A stretch of 64,000 bases of DNA from Pseudomonas sp. B21-048 (GTDB lineage: Bacteria; Pseudomonadota; Gammaproteobacteria; Pseudomonadales; Pseudomonadaceae). Both the position numbers and the translations under genes were made by a program. The stretch covers positions 4,588,001 to 4,652,000 of the forward strand of contig NZ_CP087168.1 of NCBI RefSeq assembly GCF_024748615.1. Reading direction: 5' to 3'. Below, piece after piece: positions 32,619 to 46,181 of the stretch. The first letter of the stretch is position 1. Each line of letters starts with the position of its first letter. The notes under the pieces were generated by a model. The model was not told where the DNA came from and searched no databases. It worked only from the letters and a program-made list of their open reading frames with translations.

Positions 32619-33825
32619 GGTTCGGCTCCTCGGCGAAGTCGCTCTCATGGAACTCCATCTCTTCGCTGCCCAAGTGGGTTCGACTCTCCCACTCGATGCG
32701 CAGCAACAAGCCAAGACAGGCACAGCAGATCACCAACGAACTGCCGCCATAACTGAGAAATGGCAGGGTCAGACCTTTGGTCGGCAGCAGACCGACGTTC
32801 ACCCCGATGTTGATCAGGAACTGACCAATCCACAGGAACGACAAGCCGTACGCGATGTAGGCGGCGAAAAATTGCTTGGCCTTCTCGGCCCAGTAACCGA
32901 TGTACATGCCACGAATACAGACAAAGACGAACAGCGCTACGGTGCACAAAGAACCCACGGCACCCAGCTCTTCGGCCAGGACCGAGAACACGAAGTCGGT
33001 GTGCGCTTCCGGCAGGTAGAACTGTTTCTGCACGCTGTTGCCCAGGCCAACGCCCAGCCATTCGCCGCGACCGAAAGCGATCAAGGCCTGAGACAACTGA
33101 TAGCCAGCACCGAACTGGTCGGCCCACGGGTCCGCAAAGTTGGTCAGACGCGCCATTCGATACGGCTGCATTTGAATCAACAGCACCACCGCGGCGACAG
33201 CCAGGACAACCATCAAGGAAAAACGGAACAGCCCGACCCCGCCGAGGAACAGCATCGCCGCAGCCGCTCCCATCATCACGACGGTGGCACCGAAGTCCGG
33301 CTCCATCAGCAACAGACCCGCCATTGGCAGCAGAACGATGAACGGCTTGAAGAAGCCCATCCAGCTTTCACGCACTTCTTTCTGGCGCCGCACCAGATAA
33401 CCGGCGAGGTAGATCACCACGAACACCTTGGCGATCTCGGAAGGCTGGACGTTGAAGAAACTGAAGCCGATCCAGCGCATCGAACCGTTCACTTCACGGC
33501 CGATCCCGGGGACGATCACCATCACCAGCAAACCGAACGCACCAATCAGCATCAGCCAGCCCAGGCGTTGCCAGGTCGCGATCGGAATCATCATGGTGAC
33601 GACGCAGGCACCAAGGCCCAGTACTACGTAGATCAGGTGGCGAATCATGTAGTACAGGGCACTGCCCGATTGCACCGCCCCCACCTCGGTCGAGGCCGAT
33701 GCAATCATCACCAGCCCAAGACCCAGCAGCGCCAGGCAGCCGGCGAGCATCGGGAAATCGAGGTCGATGCCGCGCCCGGTGATGATCGGCGACGGATACG
33801 GCTTGATGATATTCAGGAGGCTCAT
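32608..33825 (-). CDS. ftsW: Lipid II polymerase FtsW (SEDS family)
   Basis: Septal peptidoglycan glycosyltransferase partnered with FtsI, 405 aa, ten predicted TM helices. SEDS features: a periplasmic-loop Asp in RLTNFADPWADQFGAGYQ, then GNSVQKQFYLPEAHTDFVFSVLAEELG and the C-terminal LPFLSYGGSS. Start taken at ATG 33825, behind GGAGG-like AGCCTCCTGAAT in minus orientation and overlapping the murD stop by four bases. Upstream in-frame codons to 33948 fall in murD. Confidence 0.96.
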   Translation of the reverse strand: MSLLNIIKPYPSPIITGRGIDLDFPMLAGCLALLGLGLVMIASASTEVGAVQSGSALYYMIRHLIYVVLGLGACVVTMMIPIATWQRLGWLMLIGAFGLLVMVIVPGIGREVNGSMRWIGFSFFNVQPSEIAKVFVVIYLAGYLVRRQKEVRESWMGFFKPFIVLLPMAGLLLMEPDFGATVVMMGAAAAMLFLGGVGLFRFSLMVVLAVAAVVLLIQMQPYRMARLTNFADPWADQFGAGYQLSQALIAFGRGEWLGVGLGNSVQKQFYLPEAHTDFVFSVLAEELGAVGSLCTVALFVFVCIRGMYIGYWAEKAKQFFAAYIAYGLSFLWIGQFLINIGVNVGLLPTKGLTLPFLSYGGSSLVICCACLGLLLRIEWESRTHLGSEEMEFHESDFAEEPNHGR

Positions 33826-35168
33826 GCCAAGTCCTCCACGGCGCGGACAAACTGGTGACCGCGATCTTCGTAGTTCTTGAACATGTCGAAACTGGCGCAG
33901 GCTGGCGACAACAGCACCGCGTCGCCCGGCTCGGCAGTGGCGCGGCATTGTTCGACGGCTTCGACGAGCGAGCCGACGCGGATCAGCGGCACGCCGTCAC
34001 CGATGGCCTCACCAATCTTGTCGGAGTCGCGGCCCATCAGGATCACGGCACGGCAGTTGGCCGCGACTGGATCACGCAGATCCTTGAACTCGGCACCCTT
34101 GCCGTCACCACCGGCGATCAGCACGATCTTGCCGTCGATGTCCGCGCCCAAACCTTCGATGGCAGCCAGTGCGGCGCCGACGTTGGTGGCTTTTGAATCG
34201 TTGTAGTAGCTCACGCCATTCAGGTCGCGCACCCACTGGCAGCGGTGCTCGAGCCCGGCGAAACTGCGCAGGGCCGAAAGCATGGTGTCGAACGGCAAGC
34301 CGACAGCATGGCCCAACGCCAATGCCGCCAGAGCGTTGGACTGGTTATGGGCGCCACGAATCTTCAATTCGCGCACCGGCATCAGGTTCTGGAATTCGAA
34401 GGCCAGGTATTTCTCGCCGCCTTCTTCACGGATACCGAAGGCCTTGAAATCGGGTTTGCTCAGGCCGAAGGTCCAGCATGGCTGACCTTCACCCATCAAC
34501 GGACGGCTCAGGGCGTCCTGACGGTTGACCACAAATTGTTTGGCACCCCGGAAGATCCGGTGCTTGGCCAGATGATAGGCCGGCAGACCGCTGTAGCGGT
34601 CCATGTGGTCTTCGCTGATGTTGAGCACGGTCGCCACTTCGGCGTTGAGTTGATCGGTGGTTTCCAGTTGGAAACTCGACAACTCCATCACGTACAGCTC
34701 GACGTCGTCGCTGAGCAAGTCCAGCGCCGGCGTGCCGAGGTTGCCGCCGACGGCCACACGCTTGCCGGCCGCAGCCGCCATCTCGCCGACCAGGGTGGTG
34801 ACGGTGCTTTTTGCGTTGGAACCGCTGATGGCGACAATCGGCGCCTTCGCGTTACGCGCGAACAGCTCGATGTCGCCGGACAACTTCACGCCACGGGCGG
34901 CGGCAGCCTGCAGGGCCGGGGTCGCCAGAGCCAGGCCGGGGCTCACGTAGAGCTCGTCGGCACGGCACAGGAATTCGACGTCCAGCTCGCCACAACGCAC
35001 TTCCACGTGCGGATAGTCACGCTTGAGCGTGGCCAGTTCCGGTGGATTTTCCCGCGTATCGGCGACCGCAAATGACACGCCCCGGTTCGCCAGGAAGCGA
35101 ACCAGGGACATGCCGCTCTTGCCGAGGCCGACAACGATGCGGAAGTGGTCAGAAGCGATCAGAGACAC
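33822..35168 (-). CDS. murD: UDP-MurNAc-L-alanine--D-glutamate ligase MurD
   Basis: Second Mur ligase, adds D-Glu, 448 aa. The P-loop reads AISGSNAKSTVT (about residues 112-123), with Ala where E. coli has Gly, as I recall for other pseudomonads. Other signatures: MELSSFQLE, NISEDHMDRY, the central KIRGAHNQSNALAA, and the C-terminal DSKATN and LLSPACASFDMFKNYEDRG. The start codon lies five bases after the mraY stop. Confidence 0.97.
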   Translation of the reverse strand: MSLIASDHFRIVVGLGKSGMSLVRFLANRGVSFAVADTRENPPELATLKRDYPHVEVRCGELDVEFLCRADELYVSPGLALATPALQAAAARGVKLSGDIELFARNAKAPIVAISGSNAKSTVTTLVGEMAAAAGKRVAVGGNLGTPALDLLSDDVELYVMELSSFQLETTDQLNAEVATVLNISEDHMDRYSGLPAYHLAKHRIFRGAKQFVVNRQDALSRPLMGEGQPCWTFGLSKPDFKAFGIREEGGEKYLAFEFQNLMPVRELKIRGAHNQSNALAALALGHAVGLPFDTMLSALRSFAGLEHRCQWVRDLNGVSYYNDSKATNVGAALAAIEGLGADIDGKIVLIAGGDGKGAEFKDLRDPVAANCRAVILMGRDSDKIGEAIGDGVPLIRVGSLVEAVEQCRATAEPGDAVLLSPACASFDMFKNYEDRGHQFVRAVEDLA

Positions 35169-35173
35169 TCGTT

Positions 35174-36256
35174 CTACCTCAGCTTCAGGGTGGCAAGGCC
35201 GACCAGGACCAGAATCACGGTGATGATCCAGAAACGGACGATCACACGCGGCTCGGGCCAGCCCTTGAGTTCAAAGTGGTGGTGTATCGGTGCCATGCGG
35301 AATACACGGCGACCGGTCAACTTAAAGGAGGCAACCTGAATGACGACTGACAGGGTCTCCATCACGAACACACCGCCCATGATGAACAGGACGATTTCCT
35401 GACGGACGATCACCGCGATGGTGCCCAAGGCTGCGCCCAGCGCCAGTGCGCCGACGTCGCCCATGAATACTTGGGCCGGATAGGTGTTGAACCAGAGGAA
35501 CCCCAGGCCCGCGCCGATCAACGCGCCGCAAAACACGATCAACTCACCCGCGCCCGGTACGTAAGGAATCAGCAGGTATTCGGCGAATTTCACGTTACCC
35601 GACAGGTAGCAGAAGATCCCCAAGCCACCGCCGACCATCACGGTAGGCATGATCGCCAGACCGTCGAGGCCGTCGGTCAGGTTGACCGCGTTGCTCGAAC
35701 CGACAATCACGAAATAGGTCAGGACGATGAAACCCGCGCCCAATGGAATGCTGTAGTCCTTGAGCATCGGCAGGATCAGGGTGGTTTCCACCGGCGTCGA
35801 GGCAGTCATATAAAGGAAGATCGCCGCGCCCAGACCGAACACCGACTGCCAGAAATACTTCCAGCGGCTCGGAAGGCCGCGGGAGTTTTTCTCGATGACT
35901 TTGCGGTAATCGTCGACCCAGCCGATGGCACCGAACAGCAGGGTTACCAACAACACGACCCACACGTAACGGTTGCTCAGGTCGGCCCAGAGCAAGGTGC
36001 TGACACCGATGGACGAAAGAATCAGCGCGCCGCCCATGGTCGGGGTGCCCGACTTGGACAGGTGCGATTGCGGGCCGTCGTTGCGAACGGATTGACCGAT
36101 CTGACGGTTCTGCAAGGTGCGGATCATCCACGGGCCATAGCACAGCGACAAGACCAGCGCGGTCAGCACACCGAGAATCCCGCGCAGGGTCAGGTACTGA
36201 AAGACCGCGAAGCCTTTGTAGAACTGTTGCAGATACTCCGCTAGCAGCAGCAGCAT
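35174..36256 (-). CDS. mraY: Phospho-MurNAc-pentapeptide translocase MraY
   Basis: Integral membrane enzyme making lipid I on undecaprenyl phosphate, 360 aa, exactly the usual length. Ten TM helices. Catalytic motifs: [11 protein letters not shown], the Asp pair in [17 protein letters not shown] and the loop [10 protein letters not shown] with three His. ATG 36256 shares one base with the murF stop (TAATG); the frame extends to 36283 but within murF. Confidence 0.97.
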   Translation of the reverse strand: MLLLLAEYLQQFYKGFAVFQYLTLRGILGVLTALVLSLCYGPWMIRTLQNRQIGQSVRNDGPQSHLSKSGTPTMGGALILSSIGVSTLLWADLSNRYVWVVLLVTLLFGAIGWVDDYRKVIEKNSRGLPSRWKYFWQSVFGLGAAIFLYMTASTPVETTLILPMLKDYSIPLGAGFIVLTYFVIVGSSNAVNLTDGLDGLAIMPTVMVGGGLGIFCYLSGNVKFAEYLLIPYVPGAGELIVFCGALIGAGLGFLWFNTYPAQVFMGDVGALALGAALGTIAVIVRQEIVLFIMGGVFVMETLSVVIQVASFKLTGRRVFRMAPIHHHFELKGWPEPRVIVRFWIITVILVLVGLATLKLR

Positions 36257-37623
36257 TAATGTTTCTCCAGACGGGGCCCGCACAAAGCGGCGACGATGTT
36301 TTCCATCGCGGCGCTGCGCGAGCCCTTGATCAAAATGGTGGTGTTTGTGTCCTGCTCGGCTTCCAGGGCCTTGATCAGCTCAGCCTGAGTACTGAAGTGA
36401 AAAGCCTGTTCGCCGAAAGCGTTCACGGCGTGCGCCATCATTGGCCCGACCGCGTAAAGCGCGGATACCTTGCCGCGGGCGTACTCACCCACATCGCGGT
36501 GCCCCTGCTCCGCCCAATCGCCCAACTCGCCGATATCTCCGAGCACCAAAACGGTGCGACCGGAAAAGCCGGCGAGTATATCAACGGCGGCGCACATAGA
36601 GGTGGGGTTTGCGTTGTATGTGTCATCAATCACGCGCATGCCGTTAGTCGCCAGTTGCGCGACGGTGCGGCCCTTCACCGGTTGCACCGCGCCGAGACCA
36701 GTGGCGATGCCGGGCAGCGACACGCCCAAAGCATGAGCTGCAGCGGCGGCGGCCATGGCATTGGCGACGTTATGGGTGCCGAGCAGGTTCAGTTGAACCC
36801 GTTCCACACCTTCAGGGCTGTGCAGGTTGAACGCCGGGCAACCGCGAGCATCGCGATCCAGATCGCTGGCGTAGAAGTCGGCGCTGAGGTTGCTCAGGGC
36901 AAACGTCAGCACGTGGCGACCGGCGGCTCGGGTTTTCCAGATTTCAAACGCCTTGTCGTCGAGATTCAGCACGGCGACGCCATCGGCATCCAGCCCTTCG
37001 AGAATCTCGCCCTTGGCTTCAACGATTTTTTCCGGTCCGCCGAACTCGCCGACATGGGCGGTCCCGGCGTTATTGATGACAGCCACGTGCGGCTTGGTCA
37101 TGGCGACGGTGTAAGCAATCTCGCCGAGCCGCGAAGCACCGAGTTCGATCACGGCCGCGGTATGTTCCGGCGCCAGTTCGAGCAGGGTCAGCGGAGCGCC
37201 CAGGTCATTGTTCAGGTTGCCACGGGTCGCCAGCACCGGACCGCGCGTGCGCAGGATGCTCGCGAGCATTTCCTTGACCGTGGTCTTGCCGCTGGAACCG
37301 GTGATGGCCACGACTGGCTGAGTGAATGCCGCACGGTTTATCGCGCCCAATTGGCCGAGGGCCTGGCGGGTGTCCTTGACCAGCAGTTGTGGCAGCGCGC
37401 TGTCGGTAACTTCGCGCTCGACCAAGGCACCCACGGCGCCTTTGGCGGCGACGTCATTGAGGTAGTCATGTCCATCAAAACGCGGGCCGGCCAGAGCGAT
37501 AAACAGCTGGCCTGGCTTGATCGCGCGGCTGTCGATGCTGACGCCGTTGAAGCTGGCGTCGCTGGCAATCAGACGGCCATTCAATGCGCTGGTCAGTTCG
37601 CTCAGCTTCAAGGCTTTAAGCAT
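36256..37623 (-). CDS. murF: UDP-MurNAc-tripeptide--D-Ala-D-Ala ligase MurF
   Basis: Last cytoplasmic Mur ligase, adds the D-Ala-D-Ala made by DdlB, 455 aa. P-loop [14 protein letters not shown] (about residues 107-120), [39 protein letters not shown] and [13 protein letters not shown] are the expected family blocks. The start overlaps murE by eight bases, so the two are translated together. The N-terminal domain (1-95) is the typical MurF substrate-binding domain. Confidence 0.97.
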   Translation of the reverse strand: MLKALKLSELTSALNGRLIASDASFNGVSIDSRAIKPGQLFIALAGPRFDGHDYLNDVAAKGAVGALVEREVTDSALPQLLVKDTRQALGQLGAINRAAFTQPVVAITGSSGKTTVKEMLASILRTRGPVLATRGNLNNDLGAPLTLLELAPEHTAAVIELGASRLGEIAYTVAMTKPHVAVINNAGTAHVGEFGGPEKIVEAKGEILEGLDADGVAVLNLDDKAFEIWKTRAAGRHVLTFALSNLSADFYASDLDRDARGCPAFNLHSPEGVERVQLNLLGTHNVANAMAAAAAAHALGVSLPGIATGLGAVQPVKGRTVAQLATNGMRVIDDTYNANPTSMCAAVDILAGFSGRTVLVLGDIGELGDWAEQGHRDVGEYARGKVSALYAVGPMMAHAVNAFGEQAFHFSTQAELIKALEAEQDTNTTILIKGSRSAAMENIVAALCGPRLEKH

Positions 37624-39078
37624 GGGCCACCTCCCACGCGGTCAGGGCGTAATCAGCCTCGACCAGATCGGAGAAAGCGTGGCGCTCGCCGTTGATTTCC
37701 TGATAGTCCTCGTGACCTTTACCGGCTAGGACAATCACGTCATCCGCCGAAGCGCTGGCGATCAATTGGGCAATCGCCTGGCCACGGCCGGCGACGAAGG
37801 CAACTTTATCCACAGCGGTGAAACCGGCGCGGATGTCATCGAAAATCACAATCGGGTCTTCGGTGCGCGGATTGTCATCGGTGACCAATACGCCATCGGC
37901 CAGACGCTCGACCACTTCCGCCATCAGCGGACGCTTGCCCCGATCGCGATCACCGCCACAACCGAACAGGCACAGCAACCGACCTTTAGCGTGAGGACGC
38001 AGGGCCATCAAGACTTTTTCCAGCGCATCCGGCGTGTGGGCATAATCGACCACCACCAACGGCTGACTACCGCCGCCCAGGCGCTGCATGCGACCGGCCG
38101 GGCCTTCGAGTTTCGGCAGCACTTTGAGGATTTCGTCCAGCGCGTAGTCCAGCCCGAGCAAGGCGCCGACCGCAGCCAACACGTTGCTCAAGTTGAAACG
38201 ACCGAGCAAGGTGCTACGCAAATGGTGCTCGCCTTGCGGCGTGACCAATGTGGCGCGCACGCCTTCGTCGTCGAACTGCGCCTCGCGGCAATACAGGTAG
38301 GCGCTGGAATCTTCCAGGCTGTAAGTGATCAACCGCGACTCGCCTTTATCAGCAGCCAATTGCCGGCCGAAATCGTCGTCGAGGTTGACCACCCGGCACT
38401 TCAGATCATTCCAGGCAAACAACTTGGCCTTGGTTTCGCCATAGGCCTGCATGGTGCCGTGGTAATCCAGATGATCGCGTGACAGATTGGTCATCACCGC
38501 CACATTGAACGCCAACGCAGTCACGCGGCCCTGATCCAGGCCGTGGGAGGAGACTTCCATGGCCACGGCTTTGGCGCCGGCCTTTTTCAGGTCGGCGAGG
38601 GTCGCTTGCACCGCAATCGGGTTCGGCGTGGTGTGCAGGCCGCTTTCCAGCGCGCCGTAGAAGCCGGCGCCCAAGGTGCCGACGATGCCGCAGTGTTGAC
38701 CGAGCAGGTCGAGTGCCTGGGCGACCAATTGGGTCACGCTGGTCTTGCCGTTGGTACCGGTCACGCCAATCAGATTCAAGTGACGGCTCGGTTCACCATA
38801 AAAACGCCCGGCAATGTCCGACAGCTGCGCCGCCAGGCCTTTGACCGGAATCAACGGCACGTCGGTAATCGGCAGCACGGTCGCGCCTTCGACTTCATAA
38901 GCCACGGCAGCCGCGCCGCGTTGCAAGGCATCGGCGATGTGCGCACGCCCATCGAACTTGCCACCCGGGACCGCGAGAAACAGATCGCCTGCCCGTACAT
39001 TGCGACTGTCCAGCGCCAATTCGCGGATCAACAGATCGCGACCGGCGTGGGCGAAAATCTTGTTCAGGCTCAGCGACA

Positions 39079-39079
<1 letters not shown>
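37616..39079 (-). CDS. murE: UDP-MurNAc-dipeptide--meso-diaminopimelate ligase MurE
   Basis: Adds meso-DAP to the stem peptide, 487 aa. P-loop VTGTNGKTSVTQ (about residues 107-118), MEVSSHGLDQGRV, FNLSNVLAAVGA and the C-terminal DNPRTEDP; the Asp-Asn-Pro-Arg motif marks DAP rather than lysine specificity, as expected for a Gram-negative. The start codon shares one base with the ftsI stop (TGATG). Confidence 0.97.
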
Positions 39080-41107
<2,028 letters not shown>

Positions 41108-41111
<4 letters not shown>

Positions 41112-42055
41112 CGCAGCTTCTCCGCAACGCGCATGACAGCGCTACGGGAACGCGGGTTGGCCTTCAGTTCGGCGTCGGAGGCCGTCTGCGCTTTGCCATG
41201 GATTTTGATGATCGGTTCGAAAGCAACGTGACGGACCGGTAGGTTGCGCGGCAGGTTGTCGGCTTCGCCTTTCACCAGTTTGCGCATGAACAGTTTGACG
41301 ATGCGATCTTCCAGCGAGTGGAAGCTGATGACGACCAGACGGCCGCCCACTTCCAGGCATTCCAGCGCGGCTTCGAGACCGGCTTCCAGATCGCCCAGTT
41401 CGTTGTTGACGTGGATACGCAGCCCCTGGAACGCACGGGTGGCCGGGTTCTTGCCCTTTTCCCATGCCGGGTTGGCAACTTTCAGCACTTCAGCCAGATC
41501 GCCAGTGCGCTCGAACGGCCTGATGTCGCGACGCTCGGCCACGGCACGCGCCATGCGACCGGAGAACCGCTCTTCGCCATATTCCTTGAACACACGGGCG
41601 ATTTCTTCCACCGGCGCGGTGTTGACGAACTCGGCTGCACTGATCCCGCGGGACGGGTCCATGCGCATGTCCAGCGGACCGTCGTTGAGAAAACTGAAAC
41701 CGCGCTCCGGGTCATCGAGTTGCGGGGAAGACACGCCGAGGTCAAGCAGAATACCGCTGACCTTACCGGTCAGACCACGTTCAGCGACTTCCGAACCGAG
41801 CTCGGCAAAGCTGCGCTGCACAATGACAAAGCGGCCGTCTTCGGCCGCTAGCGTTTGCCCGGTGGCAATCGCTTGGGGATCTTTGTCGAATCCGAGCAGC
41901 CGACCCTCAGGCCCGAGCTGGCTGAGGATCAACCGACTGTGTCCGCCACGTCCGAACGTACCGTCCAGATAGCAGCCATCAGGACGTACGGCGAGAGCCT
42001 CGACGGCTTCGTCAAGCAATACGGTGATGTGGTTAAAGCCGCTATCAATAGTCAC
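41108..42055 (-). CDS. rsmH: 16S rRNA m4C1402 methyltransferase RsmH (MraW)
   Basis: SAM-dependent N4-methyltransferase acting on C1402 of 16S rRNA, 315 aa. Starts with [16 protein letters not shown] motif [12 protein letters not shown] near residues 31-42; [10 protein letters not shown], a family hallmark, about 105-114; C-terminal [10 protein letters not shown]. RsmI, which modifies the ribose of the same nucleotide, is encoded 1.2 kb away (43288-44193). The gene overlaps mraZ and ftsL by four bases each. Confidence 0.97.
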
Positions 42056-42507
42056 AGGATCAAATCACGCAGTTCATCAGGCATGGCGCCCGGTTGTTGA
42101 ATAGCAGCTAGGTCAGCGGCAGAAACCGCATTCCAGGCATCCTCGTCCCACAATTGGAACTTGTTCAGTTGGCCTACCAACATTGCGCGCTTATCCAACC
42201 TGGCATATTCGCGAAGACGTGGTGGAACCAGAAAACGACCACTGCCATCGAGCTCGAGGTCGACGGCATTACCAATCAGTAAACGTTGCAAGCGGCGGTT
42301 CTCTTCGCGAAGCGAAGGCAGTGCGCGCAGTTTGGTTTCAATAATTTCCCACTCATCGAGGGGATAAACACACAAACACGGATCAACGGCATCGATGGTG
42401 ACGATTAATTGACCGGAACTTCGCGAAACAAGCTCGTCACGATACCGGCTCGGCATGGCGAGACGGCCTTTTGCATCGAGACTGATAGCGTTAGCTCCGC
42501 GAAACAC
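42052..42507 (-). CDS. mraZ: Transcriptional repressor MraZ
   Basis: DNA-binding regulator of the dcw operon, 151 aa, with two AbrB-like swapped-hairpin repeats: [19 protein letters not shown] (residues about 8-26) and [18 protein letters not shown] (about 82-99). First gene of the cluster. In E. coli MraZ represses its own promoter by binding TGGG-type repeats spaced 10 bp; matching repeats are at 42549-42573 here. Confidence 0.96.
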   Translation of the reverse strand: MFRGANAISLDAKGRLAMPSRYRDELVSRSSGQLIVTIDAVDPCLCVYPLDEWEIIETKLRALPSLREENRRLQRLLIGNAVDLELDGSGRFLVPPRLREYARLDKRAMLVGQLNKFQLWDEDAWNAVSAADLAAIQQPGAMPDELRDLIL

Positions 42508-42548
42508 GTCAGCGTTTCTCCAAATATTAGCGTTTTGCGTTCAAAAAA

Positions 42549-42573
42549 CCCACTTCATGCCACTTTCCGCCAC
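42549..42573 (-). promoter_or_regulatory. MraZ operator: three GTGG(C/G) repeats at 10-bp spacing
   Basis: On the minus strand, GTGGC-N5-GTGGC-N5-GTGGG (each box preceded by AA) lies immediately downstream of the -10 element and 42 bp before the mraZ ATG. This is the known MraZ-box layout. Confidence 0.85.
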
Positions 42574-42581
42574 TTGTGCAC

Positions 42582-42611
42582 ACTATAGGAATGCGCCCAC
42601 CACACCGTCAA
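42582..42611 (-). promoter_or_regulatory. Sigma-70 promoter of the dcw operon
   Basis: Minus strand: -35 TTGACG (42611 to 42606), 18-bp spacer, -10 TATAGT (42587 to 42582). Transcription would start near 42575, at the first MraZ box. The remaining bases up to rnpB (42612-42850) contain nothing else I can assign. Confidence 0.75.
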
Positions 42612-42851
42612 GGCGCGGATTAAAGGAAAAGCCTTACAGAACGGAGATTTAGGAGCGTAAAAGGAGGGTTAACGAGAATCTGACGGATGAGTTCGCTCAA
42701 TAACTTGAATCAGCACAGAAGGCTGCGCTCAGAAGTTAAAGTAGTTTGTTAAGAGTAAGATTTTTTCGGTATTACAAAAACGCTTCTGCTATTGATTTAG
42801 CAGGGAGGGAATTTGCCCTTGCACACATCGCAGCCAAGGATTCAGCAGAGA

Positions 42852-43216
42852 GAAAAAAAGGTGGAGAGTCGATCTGTAAGCCGGGTTCTGTCTTGAACAG
42901 TCATTCGTCTACGATGGCCATCACTGGACATCTTTAGCAACCTACCCGGTCCCAGCGCGGGCCACGCCTTGGGACCCTATTTGGTCTTGCTCCAAGTGGG
43001 GTTTACCTAGCCACGAACTGTTGCCAGACGTGCGGTGCGCTCTTACCGCACCTTTTCACCCTTACCGGCGCCGAAGCGCTTAGGCGGTTATTTTCTGTGG
43101 CACTTTCCGTAGGCTCACGCCTCCCAGGCATTACCTGGCACTTCGCCCTATGGAGCCCGGACTTTCCTCCCCCCCCTAATTTTCATAGAGGGCAGCGACT
43201 GTCCGATCGACTCTCC
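42852..43216 (-). ncRNA. rnpB: RNase P RNA (type A), rnpB
   Basis: Catalytic RNA that matures tRNA 5' ends. The 5' end AGAGTCGATCGGACAGTCGC (from about 43214) and the 3' end ...GAACCCGGCTTACAGATCG pair as helix P1 (AGAGTCGAT with ATCGACTCT). Conserved blocks are present: GAGGAAAGTCCGGGCTCC near the 5' side and the universal region ending in GGGTAGGTTGC. About 355 nt, the size of Pseudomonas rnpB. A run of seven T (minus strand, 42859-42852) follows as terminator. Located between mraZ and rsmI as in P. aeruginosa. Confidence 0.95.
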
Positions 43217-43287
43217 GCCGCGAAGGTTAACGGTAGAGCGAGCGAAGAACAAGCGTTAAAAGCCTCTGGCCGGCGCTGCATGTCGGT

Positions 43288-44193
43288 TTACTCGCCCTTC
43301 TGTTTATCCAGCGCGATCTGATAGAGCACATTCTTGCGCTCGCCGGTAATTTGCGCGGCCAATGCCGCCGCACGCTTGAGCGGCATCTCTTCGAGTAATA
43401 AGTTGAGAATACGCATGGCTTCACTGCTGACAGCGTCTTCGGTCTCAGGGGCGGACCAGCCCGCCACCAGCACCACACACTCGCCACGTTGCTGATTGCT
43501 GTCTGATTCGACGAACTCGCGCAACTCGGCCAACGGCAAGCCTTTGAGGGTTTCGAAGGTCTTGGTCAGTTCCCGCGCCAGTAATGCCGGACGCTCGGCA
43601 CCCAATACCAGCTCCATGTCTTGCAGGCATTCGAGGATGCGGTGCGGTGCCTCATAGAAAATCAGCGTGCGCGGCTCTTCTTTTACGAGCTCCAGACGAG
43701 CACGTCGACCGACAGCCTTGGCCGGCAAAAAACCTTCGAAGATGAAACGGTCGGATGGAAGTCCCGCCGCCGACAACGCCGCGATCAATGCACAGGCGCC
43801 GGGAACTGGCACGACATTGACCCCCGCGGCACGGGCCTGACGCACCAGGTGATAACCCGGATCGGAAATCAGCGGCGTCCCGGCGTCGGAGATCAACGCC
43901 ACATCGTCGCCCGCCAGCAGACGCGTGATAAAGCGGTTACCCTCCTCCCGCTCGTTGTGTTCATGGCAGGCCGCCAGCGGCGTGGAAATGCCGAAATGCT
44001 GCATTAATCGCTGGGAATGGCGCGTGTCTTCGGCCGCGATCAAGGCGACCTCGCGCAGGATCTTCAGTGCACGCGCACTGATATCGTCCAGGTTGCCGAT
44101 GGGCGTCGCCACCACATAAAGCGAGCCAGCAGCGGAATTCAAAGCACCTGGAGCAGTCAAAGCGCACACCTCATGATCGGTAAAAGGCGACAT
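43288..44193 (-). CDS. rsmI: 16S rRNA 2'-O-ribose C1402 methyltransferase RsmI
   Basis: SAM-dependent tetrapyrrole-methylase-fold enzyme that methylates the ribose of C1402, 301 aa. Blocks: LYVVATPIGNLDDISARAL, EDTRHSQRLMQHF, LISDAGTPLISDPGYHLV, FEGFLPAK and FYEAPHRI. I use ATG 44193 rather than 44268, since residues before MSPFTDHEV are unlike the family. It is divergent from lpoA (177 bp between the starts). Pairs functionally with RsmH at the same nucleotide. Confidence 0.95.
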   Translation of the reverse strand: MSPFTDHEVCALTAPGALNSAAGSLYVVATPIGNLDDISARALKILREVALIAAEDTRHSQRLMQHFGISTPLAACHEHNEREEGNRFITRLLAGDDVALISDAGTPLISDPGYHLVRQARAAGVNVVPVPGACALIAALSAAGLPSDRFIFEGFLPAKAVGRRARLELVKEEPRTLIFYEAPHRILECLQDMELVLGAERPALLARELTKTFETLKGLPLAELREFVESDSNQQRGECVVLVAGWSAPETEDAVSSEAMRILNLLLEEMPLKRAAALAAQITGERKNVLYQIALDKQKGE

Positions 44194-44370
44194 TGTAGCG
44201 CGTAGCAGCGCTTGCGATACGCCTCGACTTGCCCGGGTTTTCCAGCCGTTTGTGCAGTGCTGCAACATTTGTACGAGCTAAATTGATCGATTCACGCCAG
44301 TAACATCGCGCCCCGGCCAGTGCTTGGGTACAATTCCACGCTAATTTGATCGAGTATCAGGAACACTTAC

Positions 44371-46181
44371 ATGATCGCTTGCCTGCGGCTGCTCACTGCC
44401 CTCTGCCTCGCTGCCTTGCTGGCGGCTTGCGCCAGCTCGCCCTCCTCCAGCCTTGGCGAACTTCCACGGACCCCGGACGCCAGTATCGAGCAATTGCTCG
44501 AACAGGCCACTCAAAGCAAGGATCCGGAAAAAGCCGCTCTACTGCGCTTGAGCGCGGCAGACCTGGCTTATCGTCAGGGCAATGCCGGCCAGTCCGCGCA
44601 AATCCTGCAACAAGTACCAATGGAACAACTCAAGCCTGGCCAACAAGTTTTCGCCAACACCCTGGCGGCTGAACTGGCCATGACCCGCAATCAGCCCAAA
44701 GCGGCGCTGACTGCCCTGAGCCATCCGAGCCTGCAACGCCTGAGCGAACTGCCCGTCGAACAACAGGTTCGCACCGGCACCGTTCATGCTCGCGCCCTTG
44801 AGGCCGACGGCCAGACCCTGGCCGCCGCACGGGAGCGCATCTTTATTGCCCCGATGCTTGAAGGTGAAGCAGCCAGCAAAAACCACGAAGCGATCTGGAC
44901 CCTGATCGCTTCGCTGCCGACCGATCAATTGCAGCCGACCACCGACGACGACCTCGGCGGCTGGATACGTCTGGCGCTGGCAGTGAAAACAGCCGGCACC
45001 CTGGAACAGCAGCAAGCCGCGATCGACACCTGGCGCGAACAGAATCCAAAGCACCCGGCTGCCATCCAGCTGCCGTTGCCACTGACCAAACTCAAGGAAC
45101 TGGCCAGCCAGCCCCTGAGCAAGATCGCCCTGCTGCTGCCGCAAGACGGCCCGCTGGGGACGGTTGGCAAAGCACTGCGCGAAGGCTTCATGGCCGCTCA
45201 CTACCAGGCGCAACAAGCCGGGCAGAAGCCGCCAGCCATCGAGTTCTATGACAGCTCGCGCCTGACCTCTCTCGACGAGTTCTATCGCAAGGCCCAGGCC
45301 GATGGCGTGCAACTGGTGGTCGGCCCGCTGGAAAAGCCGCTGGTCAAACAGCTCAGCGCGCGCCCGCAACTGCCGATCACGACCCTGGCGCTGAACTATA
45401 GCGAAGGCGAACAAGGTCCGGCCCAGCTGTTCCAGTTCGGCCTTGCCGCTGAAGACGAAGCCCGCGAAGTGTCCCGTCGTGCACGCGCCGATGGCCTGCA
45501 CCGCGCCGCCATCATGGTGCCAAAAGGCGAATGGGGCGACCGTGTACTCAGAGCGTTCAGTCAGGATTGGCAAGCCAATGGTGGCAGCATCGTTGCGACT
45601 CAACGCGTCGACCAACCGGTCCAATTGGCCCAACAGATTGCCGACATGTTCCAGCTGCGCCAGAGCGAAGGCCGCGCCAAGAGCTTGCAAAGCACCGTCG
45701 GCTCACAGGTGGCCGCACAACCTTCGCGTCGTCAGGACATCGAGTTCATCTTCCTGGCCGCGACACCGCAACAGGCTCAACAGATTAAACCAACCCTGAA
45801 CTTCCAGTACGCGGGTGACGTGCCGGTTTACGCCACCTCCCACGTGTTCAGCGCCAGCGGCGACCAGAACCAGTACAACGACATGAACGGTATTCGCTTC
45901 TGCGAAACCCCATGGCTGCTGGATGCCAACGACCCGCTGCGTAAACAGGTCACTGCACAATGGCCACAAGCCGGCGGCAGCCTGGGCCGCCTGTACGCGA
46001 TGGGCGTCGACGCCTATCGTCTGGCACCGCGCCTTGGTCAACTCAAGGCCCTGCCGGACAGCCGCATCCAGGGTCAATCGGGCAGCCTGGGCATGAATCG
46101 CAATCAACGGGTCGAGCGTCAGCTGCCATGGGCAGAGTTCGCCAACGGCCAGGTTCAACGCCTGCCGGACACCTCGCGCTG

